Source: Brachybacterium sp. YJGR34 (GTDB taxonomy: Bacteria; Actinomycetota; Actinomycetes; Actinomycetales; Dermabacteraceae). Taken from it: DNA of 64,000 nucleotides. The notes below the pieces were generated by a model. That model saw nothing but the letters and a program-made list of their open reading frames with translations. It did not search any database and was not told where the DNA came from. Below, piece after piece: positions 1 through 9,003 of the stretch. Positions within the stretch are counted from its first letter, which is position 1. The number at the start of each line of letters is the position of its first letter. The stretch is from positions 61,786 through 125,785 of the forward strand of contig NZ_PNFB01000009.1 in the NCBI RefSeq assembly GCF_003347015.1, in the 5' to 3' direction. A program made the translations under genes and the position numbers.

Positions 1-1
1 C

Positions 2-1027
2 CACCGCCACCTCGCCGCCGAGGAGGAGCTGGACCTGGTGGTCTTCGTGGGCGACTACATCTACGAGTACGGCATCACCTCCGCGAACCTCAGGCGGCAG
101 GGCGCCGAGGTGGGACCGGCGCACGAGGTCGAGACCGAGACGCTCGAGCAGTACCGGCTGCGGTACTCGCTGTTCAAGTCCGACCCGCACCTGCAGGCCC
201 TGCACGCCCGGGTCCCCGCGGTCGCGGTGTGGGACGACCACGAGGTCCAGAACGACTACGCGGGGGAGACCTCCAGCACCGGGATCAGCGCGGAGATGTT
301 CGTGCACCGCATCGCGGTCGCCTATCGCGCCTTCTACGAGAACATGCCGCTGGACCTCACCGCGCTGCCCGAGGGACCGGATGCGGACATCACCGCAGGC
401 TTCGACGTGGGCTCCCTGGCCCGCATCTCCCTGCTGGACACCCGCCAGTTCCGCGACCCCGCCCCCGCCACCGAGGAGGAGCAGCAGGCGCAGGAGCGCA
501 CCATGCTCGGCGCGGAGCAGGAGCGGTGGATCGCCGAGCGGCTCACGGACTCCCCGGCCACCTGGAACGTCATGGCGCACGGCGTGGTGCTGGTGCCGAT
601 CACCGAGGATCGGGTGGACATGTGGGACGGCTACCCCGCCGCCCGGCGCCGGATGCTCGCAGCGATGGCCGAGGCGGACAATCCCGTGATGCTCACCGGC
701 GACATCCACCGGCACGTCGCCGCGGAGATCCCCTCCGACCCCGCGGATCCGGGCTCGGACCCGCTGGGCGTGGAGCTGGTGTGCACCTCGGTCGCCTCCG
801 ACGGCGACGGCGCCCCGACCGACGGCTACACCGAGGACTGGGTGCAGCACGACTACGTGAAGCTCTACGACGGCCGACGCGGCTACCTGCACGTGCGGCT
901 CAGCGCGGAGGAGATGGTCTCCAGCTTCTGGGTGGTCGACTGGATCGAGGCCGACGACACCGCGCCCAAGCAGCTCCGGGCCCGCTTCACCACCCCGGCG
1001 GGCGATCCCCGCCTGATCCCGGCCTGA
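2..1027 (+). CDS. PhoD-family alkaline phosphatase/phosphodiesterase (5' truncated)
   Basis: The window opens inside this gene; the frame is open from base 2 and about 341 residues of the C-terminal part are visible. PhoD-like metallophosphoesterases hydrolyse phosphomono- or diesters and are usually exported. Visible family motifs are VGDYIYEYG near residue 18 of the fragment, VWDDHEVQNDY near residue 77 and TGDIHRH near residue 231, all metal-binding segments. The N-terminal signal region lies outside the window, so secretion cannot be judged. It ends 31 bases before the next gene on the same strand, which has a plausible AAGGA ribosome site, so the two may be co-transcribed. Substrate is unknown. 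Confidence 0.88.
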   Translation, partial: HRHLAAEEELDLVVFVGDYIYEYGITSANLRRQGAEVGPAHEVETETLEQYRLRYSLFKSDPHLQALHARVPAVAVWDDHEVQNDYAGETSSTGISAEMFVHRIAVAYRAFYENMPLDLTALPEGPDADITAGFDVGSLARISLLDTRQFRDPAPATEEEQQAQERTMLGAEQERWIAERLTDSPATWNVMAHGVVLVPITEDRVDMWDGYPAARRRMLAAMAEADNPVMLTGDIHRHVAAEIPSDPADPGSDPLGVELVCTSVASDGDGAPTDGYTEDWVQHDYVKLYDGRRGYLHVRLSAEEMVSSFWVVDWIEADDTAPKQLRARFTTPAGDPRLIPA

Positions 1028-1058
1028 GCCCCTCGACCCCGGACCCCAAGGACCTGCC

Positions 1059-1904
1059 ATGAGCCCCCGCCCTGCCGTCGTCACCGGCCTCGCCGCCGAG
1101 CCCGCCCTCGCCACGATCACCCTGACCTGGGACTCCCTCGGATTCGATCCGTTGATCGACCACTACCGGATCTACGCCGTGGAGGGCGAGGCCGCGCCCG
1201 CCCGGCCCGAGGAGTCCTCCCTGCTGGCGAAGACCGTCTATCCGCGTCTCGTGCACGACGGTCTCGCCCCCGCGGGAGAGACCTGGTCCTACCGGATCCT
1301 CGCCGTCTCCGACGGCGGCACGCGCGGTGAGCCCTCCGCCCCGATCACCGCCGCCTCGCAGCCCTCGGTCACCGCGACCGGCGTCCCCGTCGCCACGATC
1401 GGGGAGTTCGACGGCCGCACCCTCGAGCACCGTTTCGCCCCCAGCTCCTACTCGCGCATCCCCGAGGAGCATCCCGAGGCGCTGATCGAGTACCGCGACG
1501 GCGCCGACGAGCCCGGCACCGCCTGGCCGTACCTGCTGCCCGGGCCGGGCGACGCCTGGGCGGGCCGGACGGCCTACCGCGCCCGGTGGAGCCTCACCCT
1601 CGAGGCCGCCCCGGCCGATGACCACGACCTCGCCGTGTGGCTCGTGGACACCACCCGTCTGGGCGGCATCCTGCGGATCAGCGCGAACGGCGAGCACGTC
1701 ACCGACCTCGAGCTCCCGGCAGGGGCGACCCGCGGCTCCCGGGAGGGCGACGCGACGGTGCCCGGCTCCACCCTGCGACGCTGCTTCTTCGAGCCCGCGA
1801 TCCCGGCCGGACTGCTGCAGGCGGGGGAGAACACGATCGAGCTCGAGCTCGCCGAGGGCGGCTGGGCGGCGTGGGACGCGGTGGGCCTGTACGCGCGGGG
1901 GTGA
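1059..1904 (+). CDS. Fn3-like plus carbohydrate-binding-like domain protein
   Basis: A 281-residue protein of unknown function. Residues about 5-100 look like a fibronectin type III fold (TITLTWDS, IDHYRIYAV, WSYRILAVSDGG). Residues about 115-281 resemble the jelly-roll third domain of family 4 polysaccharide lyases: an aromatic Y-RARWSLTLEA segment, then LRISANGEHV, FFEPAIPAGLL, AGENTIELEL and a final WDAVGLYARG. No catalytic lyase domain is present and I see no signal peptide, which is odd for a sugar-binding protein. It follows the phosphatase gene by 31 bases. A binding or structural accessory role is inference; the domain calls are by eye. Confidence 0.6.
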   Translation: MSPRPAVVTGLAAEPALATITLTWDSLGFDPLIDHYRIYAVEGEAAPARPEESSLLAKTVYPRLVHDGLAPAGETWSYRILAVSDGGTRGEPSAPITAASQPSVTATGVPVATIGEFDGRTLEHRFAPSSYSRIPEEHPEALIEYRDGADEPGTAWPYLLPGPGDAWAGRTAYRARWSLTLEAAPADDHDLAVWLVDTTRLGGILRISANGEHVTDLELPAGATRGSREGDATVPGSTLRRCFFEPAIPAGLLQAGENTIELELAEGGWAAWDAVGLYARG

Positions 1905-1927
1905 GCGTCGGGCACCGGGGCCCTCGC

Positions 1928-1933
1928 TAGGCT
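1928..1933 (+). promoter_or_regulatory. -10 box of leaderless promoter
   Basis: TAGGCT ends seven bases before the ATG at 1941, with no ribosome site between. This fits transcription starting at or next to the start codon. No convincing -35 is visible. Confidence 0.5.
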
Positions 1934-1940
1934 GACCGGC

Positions 1941-2486
1941 ATGGCGCCCACCCTCCTGCTGCTCAACGGCGCTCCCGGCAGCGGCAAGTCCACCCTCGCC
2001 GCGCGGCTCGCCGCCCAGCGGCCCCTCGCCCTGGCCCTGGACATCGACGTGATCAAGCATGCCCTCGGCGACTGGGATCGGGACCTGCAGGCCTCGGGCC
2101 TCCAGGCGCGGCGCCTCGCGATCGCGATGGCGCGCCGGCATCTGGTCGACGGGCATGACGTCGTGATCGGCCAGTACCTCGCCCGCACCGCCTTCCTCGA
2201 GGAGCTCGAGGCCCTGGCGGGGGAGTGCGGGGCGCGGTTCGTCGAGGCGGCGCTCGTGCTCGACCCGTCGGCCCTCGCCCGCCGGCTGACCGCGCGGCGG
2301 CGGGCGCCGGAACGGCCGGAGCAGGCGGCCAACGACCGCTTCGTCGGCCCCGAGGACGCCGTGGCGCTGGCGGCGTCGATCGAGGAGGTGCTGACCCGTC
2401 GGCCCCGCGCGCACCGCATCGACGCCGACGGCACCGTCGACGACTGCCTCCTCCGTATCAACACGGCGTTGACAACGTGGTGTTGA
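1941..2486 (+). CDS. P-loop AAA-family small kinase-like protein
   Basis: A 181-residue ATP-binding protein. The Walker A motif GAPGSGKST lies at residues 10-18 and DIDVIKHALGDW resembles the substrate-side loop of shikimate- or gluconate-kinase-like P-loop phosphotransferases. A later RRLTARR segment could be the arginine-rich lid. Its substrate cannot be named. There is no Shine-Dalgarno; a TAGGCT -10 box sits seven bases before the ATG, suggesting a leaderless mRNA. The stop codon lies inside the palindromic operator of the next operon. Confidence 0.75.
   Translation: MAPTLLLLNGAPGSGKSTLAARLAAQRPLALALDIDVIKHALGDWDRDLQASGLQARRLAIAMARRHLVDGHDVVIGQYLARTAFLEELEALAGECGARFVEAALVLDPSALARRLTARRRAPERPEQAANDRFVGPEDAVALAASIEEVLTRRPRAHRIDADGTVDDCLLRINTALTTWC
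2458..2486. promoter_or_regulatory. 29-bp palindromic operator
   Basis: A dyad centred on base 2472: outer arms TCAACAC / GTGTTGA and inner arms CGTTG / CAACG, with only two-base mismatched steps between. It covers the last codons of the upstream kinase gene and the whole -35 box of the following operon, so a bound repressor would block RNA polymerase. The size and dyad resemble TetR/MarR-type operators; the protein that binds is unknown. The HTH protein at 2505 is a candidate. Confidence 0.7.
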
Positions 2487-2497
2487 GGCGCCAGGCT
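2469..2497 (+). promoter_or_regulatory. Promoter of the phosphotransfer operon
   Basis: A perfect -35 TTGACA (2469-2474), a 17-base spacer and -10 CAGGCT (2492-2497). The ATG at 2505 follows seven bases later without a ribosome site, so transcription probably starts at the start codon. Confidence 0.72.
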
Positions 2498-2504
2498 GTG
2501 TCCT

Positions 2505-2861
2505 ATGAGCGATCCTGAGAGGGCCCGAGACCACCTCCGCGCCGCCGGCGCGGACGAGCTGCCCACCGCGCCCTGGCGGCACCCGGCCCAGGCCCCCGAG
2601 GACCAGACCCTGCTGCGCTTCGCGCTGTGGCGGGCGAACCGGGATCCCGGCGCCGCCTCGGCCGAGGACCTGCGGGCCGCGCTGCGCCTGATCGAGACCG
2701 CCCGCGCGGATCTCGACACCCTCGAGTCGGCTCTGCTGCTCACCGCCCGCGCCGAGGGCCTGACCTGGGCGCAGATCGCGGAGGACCTCTCCCTGCGCTC
2801 CCCGCAGGCCGCGCAGCAGCGCACCCAGCGCCTCGCGCAGCGACCGGCGGCGCGGTCATGA
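2505..2861 (+). CDS. Small HTH protein, first gene of four-gene operon
   Basis: A 118-residue protein with no enzyme motif. Residues about 60-118 form a predicted helical region ending in a helix-turn-helix of a type common in actinobacteria: LESALLLTARAEGLTWAQIAEDL followed by SPQAAQQRTQRLAQR, like the DNA-reading helices of sigma region 4. The N-terminal 55 residues are Pro/Ala-rich. It is the first gene of an operon in which each start overlaps the previous stop (ATGA), and its own mRNA seems leaderless. It may autoregulate through the palindrome upstream; that is inference. Confidence 0.65.
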   Translation: MSDPERARDHLRAAGADELPTAPWRHPAQAPEDQTLLRFALWRANRDPGAASAEDLRAALRLIETARADLDTLESALLLTARAEGLTWAQIAEDLSLRSPQAAQQRTQRLAQRPAARS

Positions 2862-3454
2862 GATCCGATGCCGAGCTGCTCACCCTCCAGGCCCTGCGCC
2901 TGGCCGGCTACGCCGACGAGGAGGGCGTGGCGGACCGTGCCCTGCTGCGCGCGGCGGACCTGCGCGCCGTGCTCGCCGCCGCCCGGGACGCCGGCCACGT
3001 GGAGTCGATGAGCGTCGGGGGATCCTCCGGCTGGCTGCCCACCGAGCACGGGCTCGAGCACCTGCGCGGCCTGCTCGCGGCCGAGGCGGACCGGGACGGG
3101 GGACGCCCCGTGCTCGACACCGCCGCCGCGCGGTTCGAGGAGATCAACGGTCCCTTCGTCGAGACCGTCTCCCGGTGGCAGCTGCGCTCCACCGCGGCCG
3201 GCTCCGCCGAGGACGCGCCCGAGGAGCTGCTCGCCCCGCTCGGCGAGCACGGGGCGGCGCTGCGGAGCGTGCTCGCGGACCTGGTGGCGATCCGTCCCCG
3301 CTTCGGCCGCTACCCGGCCCAGTACGACCTCGCCCTGCGCCGTGCCCGCACCGAGGGGCTGGGCTGGGTCACGGGCGTCGGGATCCTCTCCTGCCACGTG
3401 GTCTGGGCGGAGCTGCATCAGGACCTGCTCTCGAGCCGAGGGTGTTCACGATGA
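2858..3454 (+). CDS. Winged-helix-like protein of the phosphotransfer operon
   Basis: A 198-residue protein starting at the ATG that overlaps the previous stop by four bases. The first 75 residues look like a winged helix: helices around LLTLQALRLAGYA and LRAVLAAARDAGHV, then a wing GWLPTEHGLEHLRGLL. The rest is helical with a conserved-looking segment FVETVSRWQLR near residue 105 and a C-terminal RFGRYPAQYDLALRRA. I believe similar proteins occur beside pyruvate-phosphate-dikinase-like genes in other actinobacteria, from memory only. A regulatory, sensory or substrate-presenting role for the downstream enzyme is possible. Confidence 0.55.
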   Translation: MRSDAELLTLQALRLAGYADEEGVADRALLRAADLRAVLAAARDAGHVESMSVGGSSGWLPTEHGLEHLRGLLAAEADRDGGRPVLDTAAARFEEINGPFVETVSRWQLRSTAAGSAEDAPEELLAPLGEHGAALRSVLADLVAIRPRFGRYPAQYDLALRRARTEGLGWVTGVGILSCHVVWAELHQDLLSSRGCSR

Positions 3455-4026
3455 CCCGGCGCACCCTCTACGTCGCCCGGCACGGTGAGGCCGATGCCTG
3501 GGGAGTGCTCACCGAACGCGGGCGGGAGCAGTCACGGCGGCTCGGCCGGCGTCTCGCCGCGCTGCCGATCGACGTGGTGTGGCATTCTCCGCTCCCGCGC
3601 GCCGCCGACTCCGCGGCGGAGATCGCGGGCACGTGGCCGGGGGTCCTCGTCGACGAGGCGCCCGAGCTCGTTGACCACGTCCCCCAGGTCCCCGATCTCG
3701 ACCGTCTCTCCCCGGTCCGTCGGGCGTTCTTCGACGGTGTCGGGGCGGCGGAGATCGCGGAGGGCGGGCAGCGGGCCGCGCAGCTGCTGGCCCGGTTCGC
3801 CGTCCCGAACCCTCCCGGTGCGCGGGCGAGCCACGAGGTGCTCGTGACCCACGCGTACCAGGTGGCGTGGCTGGTGCGCGCCGCGCTCGGCGCCCCGCCC
3901 GAACGCTGGATGTCCCTCGCGGAGATCGACAGCACCGGTCTGACGATCCTCGAGCTCGAGCGGGACGAGCCGCCGCGGATCCGGTGTCTCAACGAGCTCT
4001 CCCACCTGGCGGGGGTCGCGGGATGA
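3451..4026 (+). CDS. Histidine phosphatase family protein
   Basis: A 191-residue member of the phosphoglycerate-mutase-like histidine phosphatases. The catalytic RHGEADAWG motif is at residues 10-18, the WHSPLPRAADSA segment carries the second phosphate-binding arginine, and VTHAYQVAWL near residue 134 carries the second histidine. These enzymes remove phosphate through a phosphohistidine on the first His. The start overlaps the previous stop (ATGA) and the next gene overlaps its stop the same way. Being locked in an operon with a phosphohistidine-forming enzyme suggests it acts on that enzyme's product, but the substrate is unknown. Confidence 0.82.
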   Translation: MTRRTLYVARHGEADAWGVLTERGREQSRRLGRRLAALPIDVVWHSPLPRAADSAAEIAGTWPGVLVDEAPELVDHVPQVPDLDRLSPVRRAFFDGVGAAEIAEGGQRAAQLLARFAVPNPPGARASHEVLVTHAYQVAWLVRAALGAPPERWMSLAEIDSTGLTILELERDEPPRIRCLNELSHLAGVAG

Positions 4027-5168
4027 GGATCCGGAGCCTGTCCGCGGCCCGCGCCGAGGACGGCGGCAAGGCCGCGACCCTGGGGCGGCTGCTGCGGGCC
4101 GGGTTCCCCGTCCCCGACGGCGTCGTGGTGCCGGCGGCCCGCTTCCGCCGCCATCTGGCGGGCCGAGGACTCGACCCCGCCCGCCAGACGCCCGAGGTGC
4201 TGCGCCGGGAGATCCTGCGCGGCCCGCTCGCGGCGGAGCTGCTGGTCGAGCTGGACGCCGTGCTCGGGCCGGGAGAGCACGCCGTGCGCTCCTCGGCCAC
4301 CACGGAGGACGGGGCGGGTGCCTCGGCCGCCGGTCAGCACGAGAGCATCCTCCCGGTGCACGGCACCGAGGCCGTGGGGGCGGCGATCCTGCGCTGCTGG
4401 GCCTCGCTGTACTCGGACCGCGCCGTCGCCTATCGCGCCGGGGGCCCGTCGGAGATGGCCGTGCTGATCCAGCACCATCTCGACGCCGAGGTCTCCGGAG
4501 TGCTGTTCACCGGGGAGGAGCGGATCCTCGAGGCCGCCCCCGGACCGGGGGAGCGGCTCGTGGGCGGGCAGGTCAACCCGGAGTCCTGGCGGATCGACGC
4601 CCGCGGGATCCGCGCGTCGCGTGCGGCGGGGACGCCGTGCCTGTCCCGGGAGCGGGTGCGGGAGATCGACGCCCTCGGCCGACGGGTCGAGAGCCTCCTC
4701 GGCGCCCCGGTCGATGTCGAGTGGGTGCTCGCCGGCGGGGCGGTCCACCTCGTCCAGGCGCGTCCGATCACCGCCGCGGTGCCGGCGCCGGTTCTCCCCA
4801 GGGGATCCGAGCCGGGCGTCCTGCGGGGCACCCCGGGCAGCGGCGGCACCGCGACGGGGAGGGTGCGGCGTCTGCGCGGCCCGCAGGACTTCCGGGCCGT
4901 CCAGGCCGGTGACGTGCTGGTGTGCCGGGCGACCGACCCGGCGTGGACACCGCTGTTCGCCCTCGCCGGCGCCGTGGTGACGTGCACCGGTGGAGCGCTC
5001 TCGCACGCCGCGATCGTCGCGCGGGAGGTGGGGATCCCGGCCGTGCTCGCCGTGCCCGGCGCCTGGGAGGAGCTGCGCGACGGCGAGATCGTCGCCGTCG
5101 ACGGGAGCGCGGGGGAGGTGCGCGCGGGGCTCAGCCCCCGAGGATCGCGCCGCGTGACGCGGACCTGA
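4023..5168 (+). CDS. PEP-synthase-like ATP-binding plus phosphohistidine swivel protein
   Basis: A 381-residue enzyme related to PEP synthase, PPDK and rifampin phosphotransferase but about half their size. Residues 1-245 hold the ATP-grasp part: [57 protein letters not shown] and a closing VEWVLAGG with VQARPIT. Residues about 285-375 hold the mobile phosphohistidine domain, with the catalytic His328 in [16 protein letters not shown]. There is no PEP/pyruvate TIM barrel and no middle substrate domain of the rifampin enzyme. It should phosphorylate His328 from ATP, but the acceptor is unknown. Its 3' end overlaps convergent ilvD by 38 bases. Confidence 0.78.
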   Translation: MRIRSLSAARAEDGGKAATLGRLLRAGFPVPDGVVVPAARFRRHLAGRGLDPARQTPEVLRREILRGPLAAELLVELDAVLGPGEHAVRSSATTEDGAGASAAGQHESILPVHGTEAVGAAILRCWASLYSDRAVAYRAGGPSEMAVLIQHHLDAEVSGVLFTGEERILEAAPGPGERLVGGQVNPESWRIDARGIRASRAAGTPCLSRERVREIDALGRRVESLLGAPVDVEWVLAGGAVHLVQARPITAAVPAPVLPRGSEPGVLRGTPGSGGTATGRVRRLRGPQDFRAVQAGDVLVCRATDPAWTPLFALAGAVVTCTGGALSHAAIVAREVGIPAVLAVPGAWEELRDGEIVAVDGSAGEVRAGLSPRGSRRVTRT

Positions 5169-6840
5169 CCAGCTGCACGTACTTGGCCAGCACGCCCTTG
5201 GTGACCGTCGGCGGCAGCGGCTCCCAGCCCTCCCGGCGCGCGGCCAGCTCCTCCTCGTCCACCAGCAGATCCAGCGCGCCCGATCCCACGTCCAGCCGGA
5301 TCCGGTCCCCGTCGCGAACGAACGCGATGGGCCCGGCGTCCACCGCCTCCGGAGCGATGTGGCCGACGCACAGCCCGGTGGTGCCGCCGGAGAAGCGTCC
5401 GTCGGTCATCAGCAGCACGTCCTTGCCGAGCCCCGCGCCTTTGATCGCGCCGGTGATGGCGAGCATCTCGCGCATGCCGGGCCCGCCCTTGGGGCCCTCG
5501 TAGCGGATGACCACCACGTCGCCGTGGGTGATGGTGCCGTCGTTCAGGGCGTCCAGCGCCTGCTGCTCCCGCTCGAAGACCCGGGCGGTGCCCTCGAAGA
5601 CCTCGGCCTCGAAGCCTGCGGACTTCACGACCGCGCCCTCCGGGGCGAGCGTGCCGTGGAGGATCGTGATGCCGCCGGTGGGGGCGAGGGGCGCGGAGGC
5701 GGGGCGCAGCACCGTGCCGTCGGCCGGGCGCGGGGCGAGGACCTCGAGGTTCTCCCCGATCGTGCGGCCGGTGACGGTGAGGCAGTCGCCGTCCAGCAGC
5801 CCCTCGTCCAGCAGCGTCTTCATGACCACCTGGATCCCGCCCACGTGGTCGACGTCGTTCATGACGTAGCGGCCGTAGGGCTTGAGATCGGCGAGATGGG
5901 GGACCGTCGCGCCGATCCGGGCGAAGTCCTCGAGCGTGAGGTCGACATCGGCCTCATGGGCGATGGCCAGCAGGTGGAGGACCGCGTTGGTGGAGCCGCC
6001 GAAGGCCTGCACCACCGCGATCGCGTTCTCGAAGGCGGCCTTGGTCATGATGTCGCCGGAGGTGATGCCCGCGCGGAGCATCCCCACCACCGCCTCGCCG
6101 GCGCGGCGGGCGTCGGCATCGCGGCGGCGGTCGGCCGAGGGCGGCGTCGCCGAGCCGGGGATCGACATGCCGATCGCCTCGGCGACCGTGGCCATGGTGT
6201 TCGCGGTGTAGAACCCGCCGCAGGCGCCCTCTCCCGGGCAGATCGAGCGCTCGATGCGGCCCACGTCCTCGCGGCTCATCCGCCCGCGGGCGCAGGCGCC
6301 GACGGCCTCGAAGCCGTCGATGATCGTCACGTCCTTCTCGGTGCCGTCGGTGAGGGTGACCCGGCCGGGCATGATCGTCCCGGCGTAGACGAACACGCTG
6401 GCCAGGTCCAGGCGCGCGGCAGCCATGAGCATCCCGGGCAGGGACTTGTCGCAGCCGGCCAGCAGCACCGAGCCGTCCAGGCGCTCGGCCTGCATGACGG
6501 TCTCGACGGAGTCGGCGATGAGGTCGCGGGAGACCAGCGAGTAGTGCATGCCCTCGTGGCCCATCGAGATGCCGTCGGAGACGGAGATGGTGCCGAACTG
6601 CAGGGGATAGCCGCCGCCGGCGTGCACGCCCTCCTTCGCGGCGCGGGCGAGCCGGTCCAGGGACAGGTTGCAGGGGGTGATCTCGTTCCAGGAGCTGGCG
6701 ATGCCGATCTGCGGCTTGTCCCAGTCCTCGTCGCCCATCCCCACGGCGCGGAGCATGCCGCGCGAGGTGGTCGCCGCCAGCCCGTCGGTGACCTGTCGGC
6801 TGCGGGGCTTGATATCCGGTGCGGCATCGTCGGCGCTCAT
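5131..6840 (-). CDS. ilvD: Dihydroxy-acid dehydratase
   Basis: A 569-residue cytosolic iron-sulfur dehydratase that converts dihydroxy-isovalerate or dihydroxy-methylvalerate into the keto acids for valine, isoleucine and leucine. Full family length. Cluster ligand regions are visible: [26 protein letters not shown] and [14 protein letters not shown]. Later conserved parts include [30 protein letters not shown] and [15 protein letters not shown]. It lies 52 bases downstream of prpC on the same strand but has its own leaderless promoter. No other ilv gene is nearby. Confidence 0.97.
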   Translation of the reverse strand: MSADDAAPDIKPRSRQVTDGLAATTSRGMLRAVGMGDEDWDKPQIGIASSWNEITPCNLSLDRLARAAKEGVHAGGGYPLQFGTISVSDGISMGHEGMHYSLVSRDLIADSVETVMQAERLDGSVLLAGCDKSLPGMLMAAARLDLASVFVYAGTIMPGRVTLTDGTEKDVTIIDGFEAVGACARGRMSREDVGRIERSICPGEGACGGFYTANTMATVAEAIGMSIPGSATPPSADRRRDADARRAGEAVVGMLRAGITSGDIMTKAAFENAIAVVQAFGGSTNAVLHLLAIAHEADVDLTLEDFARIGATVPHLADLKPYGRYVMNDVDHVGGIQVVMKTLLDEGLLDGDCLTVTGRTIGENLEVLAPRPADGTVLRPASAPLAPTGGITILHGTLAPEGAVVKSAGFEAEVFEGTARVFEREQQALDALNDGTITHGDVVVIRYEGPKGGPGMREMLAITGAIKGAGLGKDVLLMTDGRFSGGTTGLCVGHIAPEAVDAGPIAFVRDGDRIRLDVGSGALDLLVDEEELAARREGWEPLPPTVTKGVLAKYVQLVRSASRGAILGG

Positions 6841-6846
6841 GGACCG

Positions 6847-6875
6847 AGCCTAGGACCCGCGCGGAGGGATGTACA
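6847..6875 (-). promoter_or_regulatory. ilvD leaderless promoter
   Basis: On the minus strand: -35 TGTACA (6875-6870), 17-base spacer, -10 TAGGCT (6852-6847), then six bases to the ATG at 6840. No ribosome site is present. It allows ilvD to be expressed apart from the prp operon. Confidence 0.6.
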
Positions 6876-6892
6876 TGGAGCAGCCGGCGCCC

Positions 6893-8059
6893 TCACGCCC
6901 CGGGCACGGACCGCTCCTCGGGCCCCTCGTACAGCGCGAGCGGGCGGATCAGGGAGTTCGCGGCGCGCTGCTCCATGATGTGCGCGGTCCAGCCGGTGAT
7001 GCGGGCGGCGACGAACAGCGGGGTGAACATCTCGGTGTCGAAGCCCATGAGGTGGTACATCGGCCCGCCCGGGTAGTCGACGTTGGGCCGGATGCCCTTG
7101 GCCTCCTCCATCGCCTGCTCGAGCCCGTCGTACAGGCCCAGCAGCTCGGGCCGCTCGTAGTGGGCGATCATCGCGTCCAGCGCCGCCTTCATGGTGGGCA
7201 CGCGCGAGTCGCCGTGCGTGTACACCCGGTGGCCGAAGCCCATGATCTTCCGCTTCTGCGCCAGGGCCTCCTCCAGCCAGGCCTGCGCCCGGGCCTTCGC
7301 CTCCTGCGCGCTCTCCCCGGGGCGGATGCCGATCTCGTCGAAGGTGTGCAGCACCGCCTCGTTCGCCCCGCCGTGCAGGGGCCCCTTGAGCGCGCCGATG
7401 GCGCCGGCCACCGCCGAATGCAGGTCCGAGAGGGTGGAGGTGATGACGCGGGCGGTGAAGGTCGAGGCGTTGAAGGAGTGCTCGGCGTACATCACCATCG
7501 AGATCCGGAAGGCGTCGACCACCTCGTCGGCGGCGTCCTCGCCGAAGGTCATCCACAGCATGTTCTGCGCGTAGTCGAGGTCCCCGCGCGGCGGGATCGG
7601 CTCCGTGGGGCCGCCGGCGCGGCGGCGCCGCTGCTCGTAGGCGATCACCGCCGGCAGCTGGGCGAACAGGGTGCGCGCCTTCTCGAGCTCCGCCGCGCGG
7701 GAGGAGTCGTGTGCGGCCGGGTCCAGACCTCCCAGCACGGAGACGGCGGTGCGCAGCGAGTCCATCGGATGACAGGTGACGGGCAGCGCGTCCAGCACGG
7801 TCCTGACCTCGGGGGCGAGCTCGCGGTGGCCGCGCTCGTGCGCGGTGGCGGCGGCCAGCTCCTCCTGGTCCGGCAGCTCACCGTGCCAGAGCAGATGCGC
7901 GACGGCCTCGACGCTCTGGGTGGCGGCGAGCTCGGGTGCCGGGTAGCCGCGGTAGAGCAGCGAGTTCGTCTCGGGGTTGACCTTGGAGATCGCGGAGACG
8001 TCGGCGATCACCCCGTTCAGTCCCTTGTGGATCTCGCTGCCGGCGGTGGACTGGTTCAT
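6893..8059 (-). CDS. prpC: 2-methylcitrate synthase
   Basis: A 388-residue citrate-synthase-fold enzyme that condenses propionyl-CoA with oxaloacetate to 2-methylcitrate. The family signature is present: GPLHGGANEAV, and FGHRVYTHGDSR containing catalytic histidine and arginine residues. Length matches the short type II/methylcitrate synthases rather than the longer hexameric citrate synthases. It is the last gene of prpD-prpB-prpC; its ATG overlaps the prpB stop by four bases. The context makes methylcitrate rather than citrate the likely product, though such enzymes often do both. Confidence 0.93.
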   Translation of the reverse strand: MNQSTAGSEIHKGLNGVIADVSAISKVNPETNSLLYRGYPAPELAATQSVEAVAHLLWHGELPDQEELAAATAHERGHRELAPEVRTVLDALPVTCHPMDSLRTAVSVLGGLDPAAHDSSRAAELEKARTLFAQLPAVIAYEQRRRRAGGPTEPIPPRGDLDYAQNMLWMTFGEDAADEVVDAFRISMVMYAEHSFNASTFTARVITSTLSDLHSAVAGAIGALKGPLHGGANEAVLHTFDEIGIRPGESAQEAKARAQAWLEEALAQKRKIMGFGHRVYTHGDSRVPTMKAALDAMIAHYERPELLGLYDGLEQAMEEAKGIRPNVDYPGGPMYHLMGFDTEMFTPLFVAARITGWTAHIMEQRAANSLIRPLALYEGPEERSVPGA

Positions 8060-9003
8060 GACGGGCTCCTGGGATCGACAACGGTGTCGGTGTGCGGAGT
8101 AGGGGTGGTGGGCGGTTCGGCGCCGGCGATCGCGGCGTCGAAGCGGGTGTACCCCTCATAATCCACCAGTTCGTACAGTCGCGCACGGGTCAGCATCTCC
8201 GGGACGTGCGAGGCCTGGGAGCCCTCGGCCCGGAGGGTCTCGAGCACGCGCTCGGCCGCCCCCATCGCCGCGCGCAGCAGGGTGACCGGATAGATCGCCA
8301 TCGCCACCCCGGCCTCGGCCAGCTGTGCGCGGGTGAACAGCGGGGTCCGGCCGAACTCCGTCATATTGGCCAGCACCGGGACGTCCAGGGCGGTGCAGAC
8401 CTGCTCGAACTCGGCCAGGCTCTCCAGCGCCTCCGGGAAGACCGCCTCGGCGCCGGCGTCCACCAGGGCCCTCAGCCGGTCGACGGCGGCGTCCACGCCC
8501 TCGGCGGCGCGCACGTCGGTGCGGGCCATGACGAGGAAGTCCGGATCCCGGCGGGCGTCGGCCGCGGCGCGGATCCGACGCATGGCCGTCTCCCGGTCCA
8601 CCGTCGCCTTCCCGTCGAGGTGCCCGCATCGCTTGGGGTTGACCTGGTCCTCGATGTGGCAGCCGGCCAGCCCCGCGTCCTCGAGCAGCTGGACGGTGCG
8701 CGCGGCGTTCAGCGGCTCGCCGAAGCCGGTGTCGGCATCGATCAGGCACGGCAGGTCGGTGGAGCGCGCGATCTGGCCGCCGCGCGCGGCGACCTCGCTC
8801 AGGGTGGTCAGCCCGATGTCCGGCAGGCCCAGCTCCGCGGCGATCACGGCCCCGGAGAGGTACACCCCGGGAAAGCACTTCTCCTCGATGAGCTGCGCGG
8901 ACAGCGGCGTGAACGCGCCGGGGAAGGGGTGCGCGGCGCCCGGGACCAGCAGGGCGCGCAGGTCCTGGCGCTTCTGGGAGGCGGTCCTGGTGGCGTGCAG
9001 CAT
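8056..9003 (-). CDS. prpB: Methylisocitrate lyase
   Basis: A 315-residue member of the isocitrate lyase/PEP mutase family, splitting 2-methylisocitrate into pyruvate and succinate. The motif VNPKRCGHLDGK near residue 120 carries the catalytic Cys, and LIDADTGFGEP carries the Mg-binding acidic residues. The start at 9003 is chosen because it overlaps the prpD stop by one base (TGATG) and gives the normal family length; a much longer upstream extension of the frame is open but sits over prpD. Middle gene of the prp operon. Confidence 0.94.
   Translation of the reverse strand: MLHATRTASQKRQDLRALLVPGAAHPFPGAFTPLSAQLIEEKCFPGVYLSGAVIAAELGLPDIGLTTLSEVAARGGQIARSTDLPCLIDADTGFGEPLNAARTVQLLEDAGLAGCHIEDQVNPKRCGHLDGKATVDRETAMRRIRAAADARRDPDFLVMARTDVRAAEGVDAAVDRLRALVDAGAEAVFPEALESLAEFEQVCTALDVPVLANMTEFGRTPLFTRAQLAEAGVAMAIYPVTLLRAAMGAAERVLETLRAEGSQASHVPEMLTRARLYELVDYEGYTRFDAAIAGAEPPTTPTPHTDTVVDPRSPS

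Noticed and set aside
2858..5168. Rifampin phosphotransferase resistance gene
   Set aside because: The central rifampin-binding domain is missing and the protein is less than half the length; only the ATP and His domains are shared.
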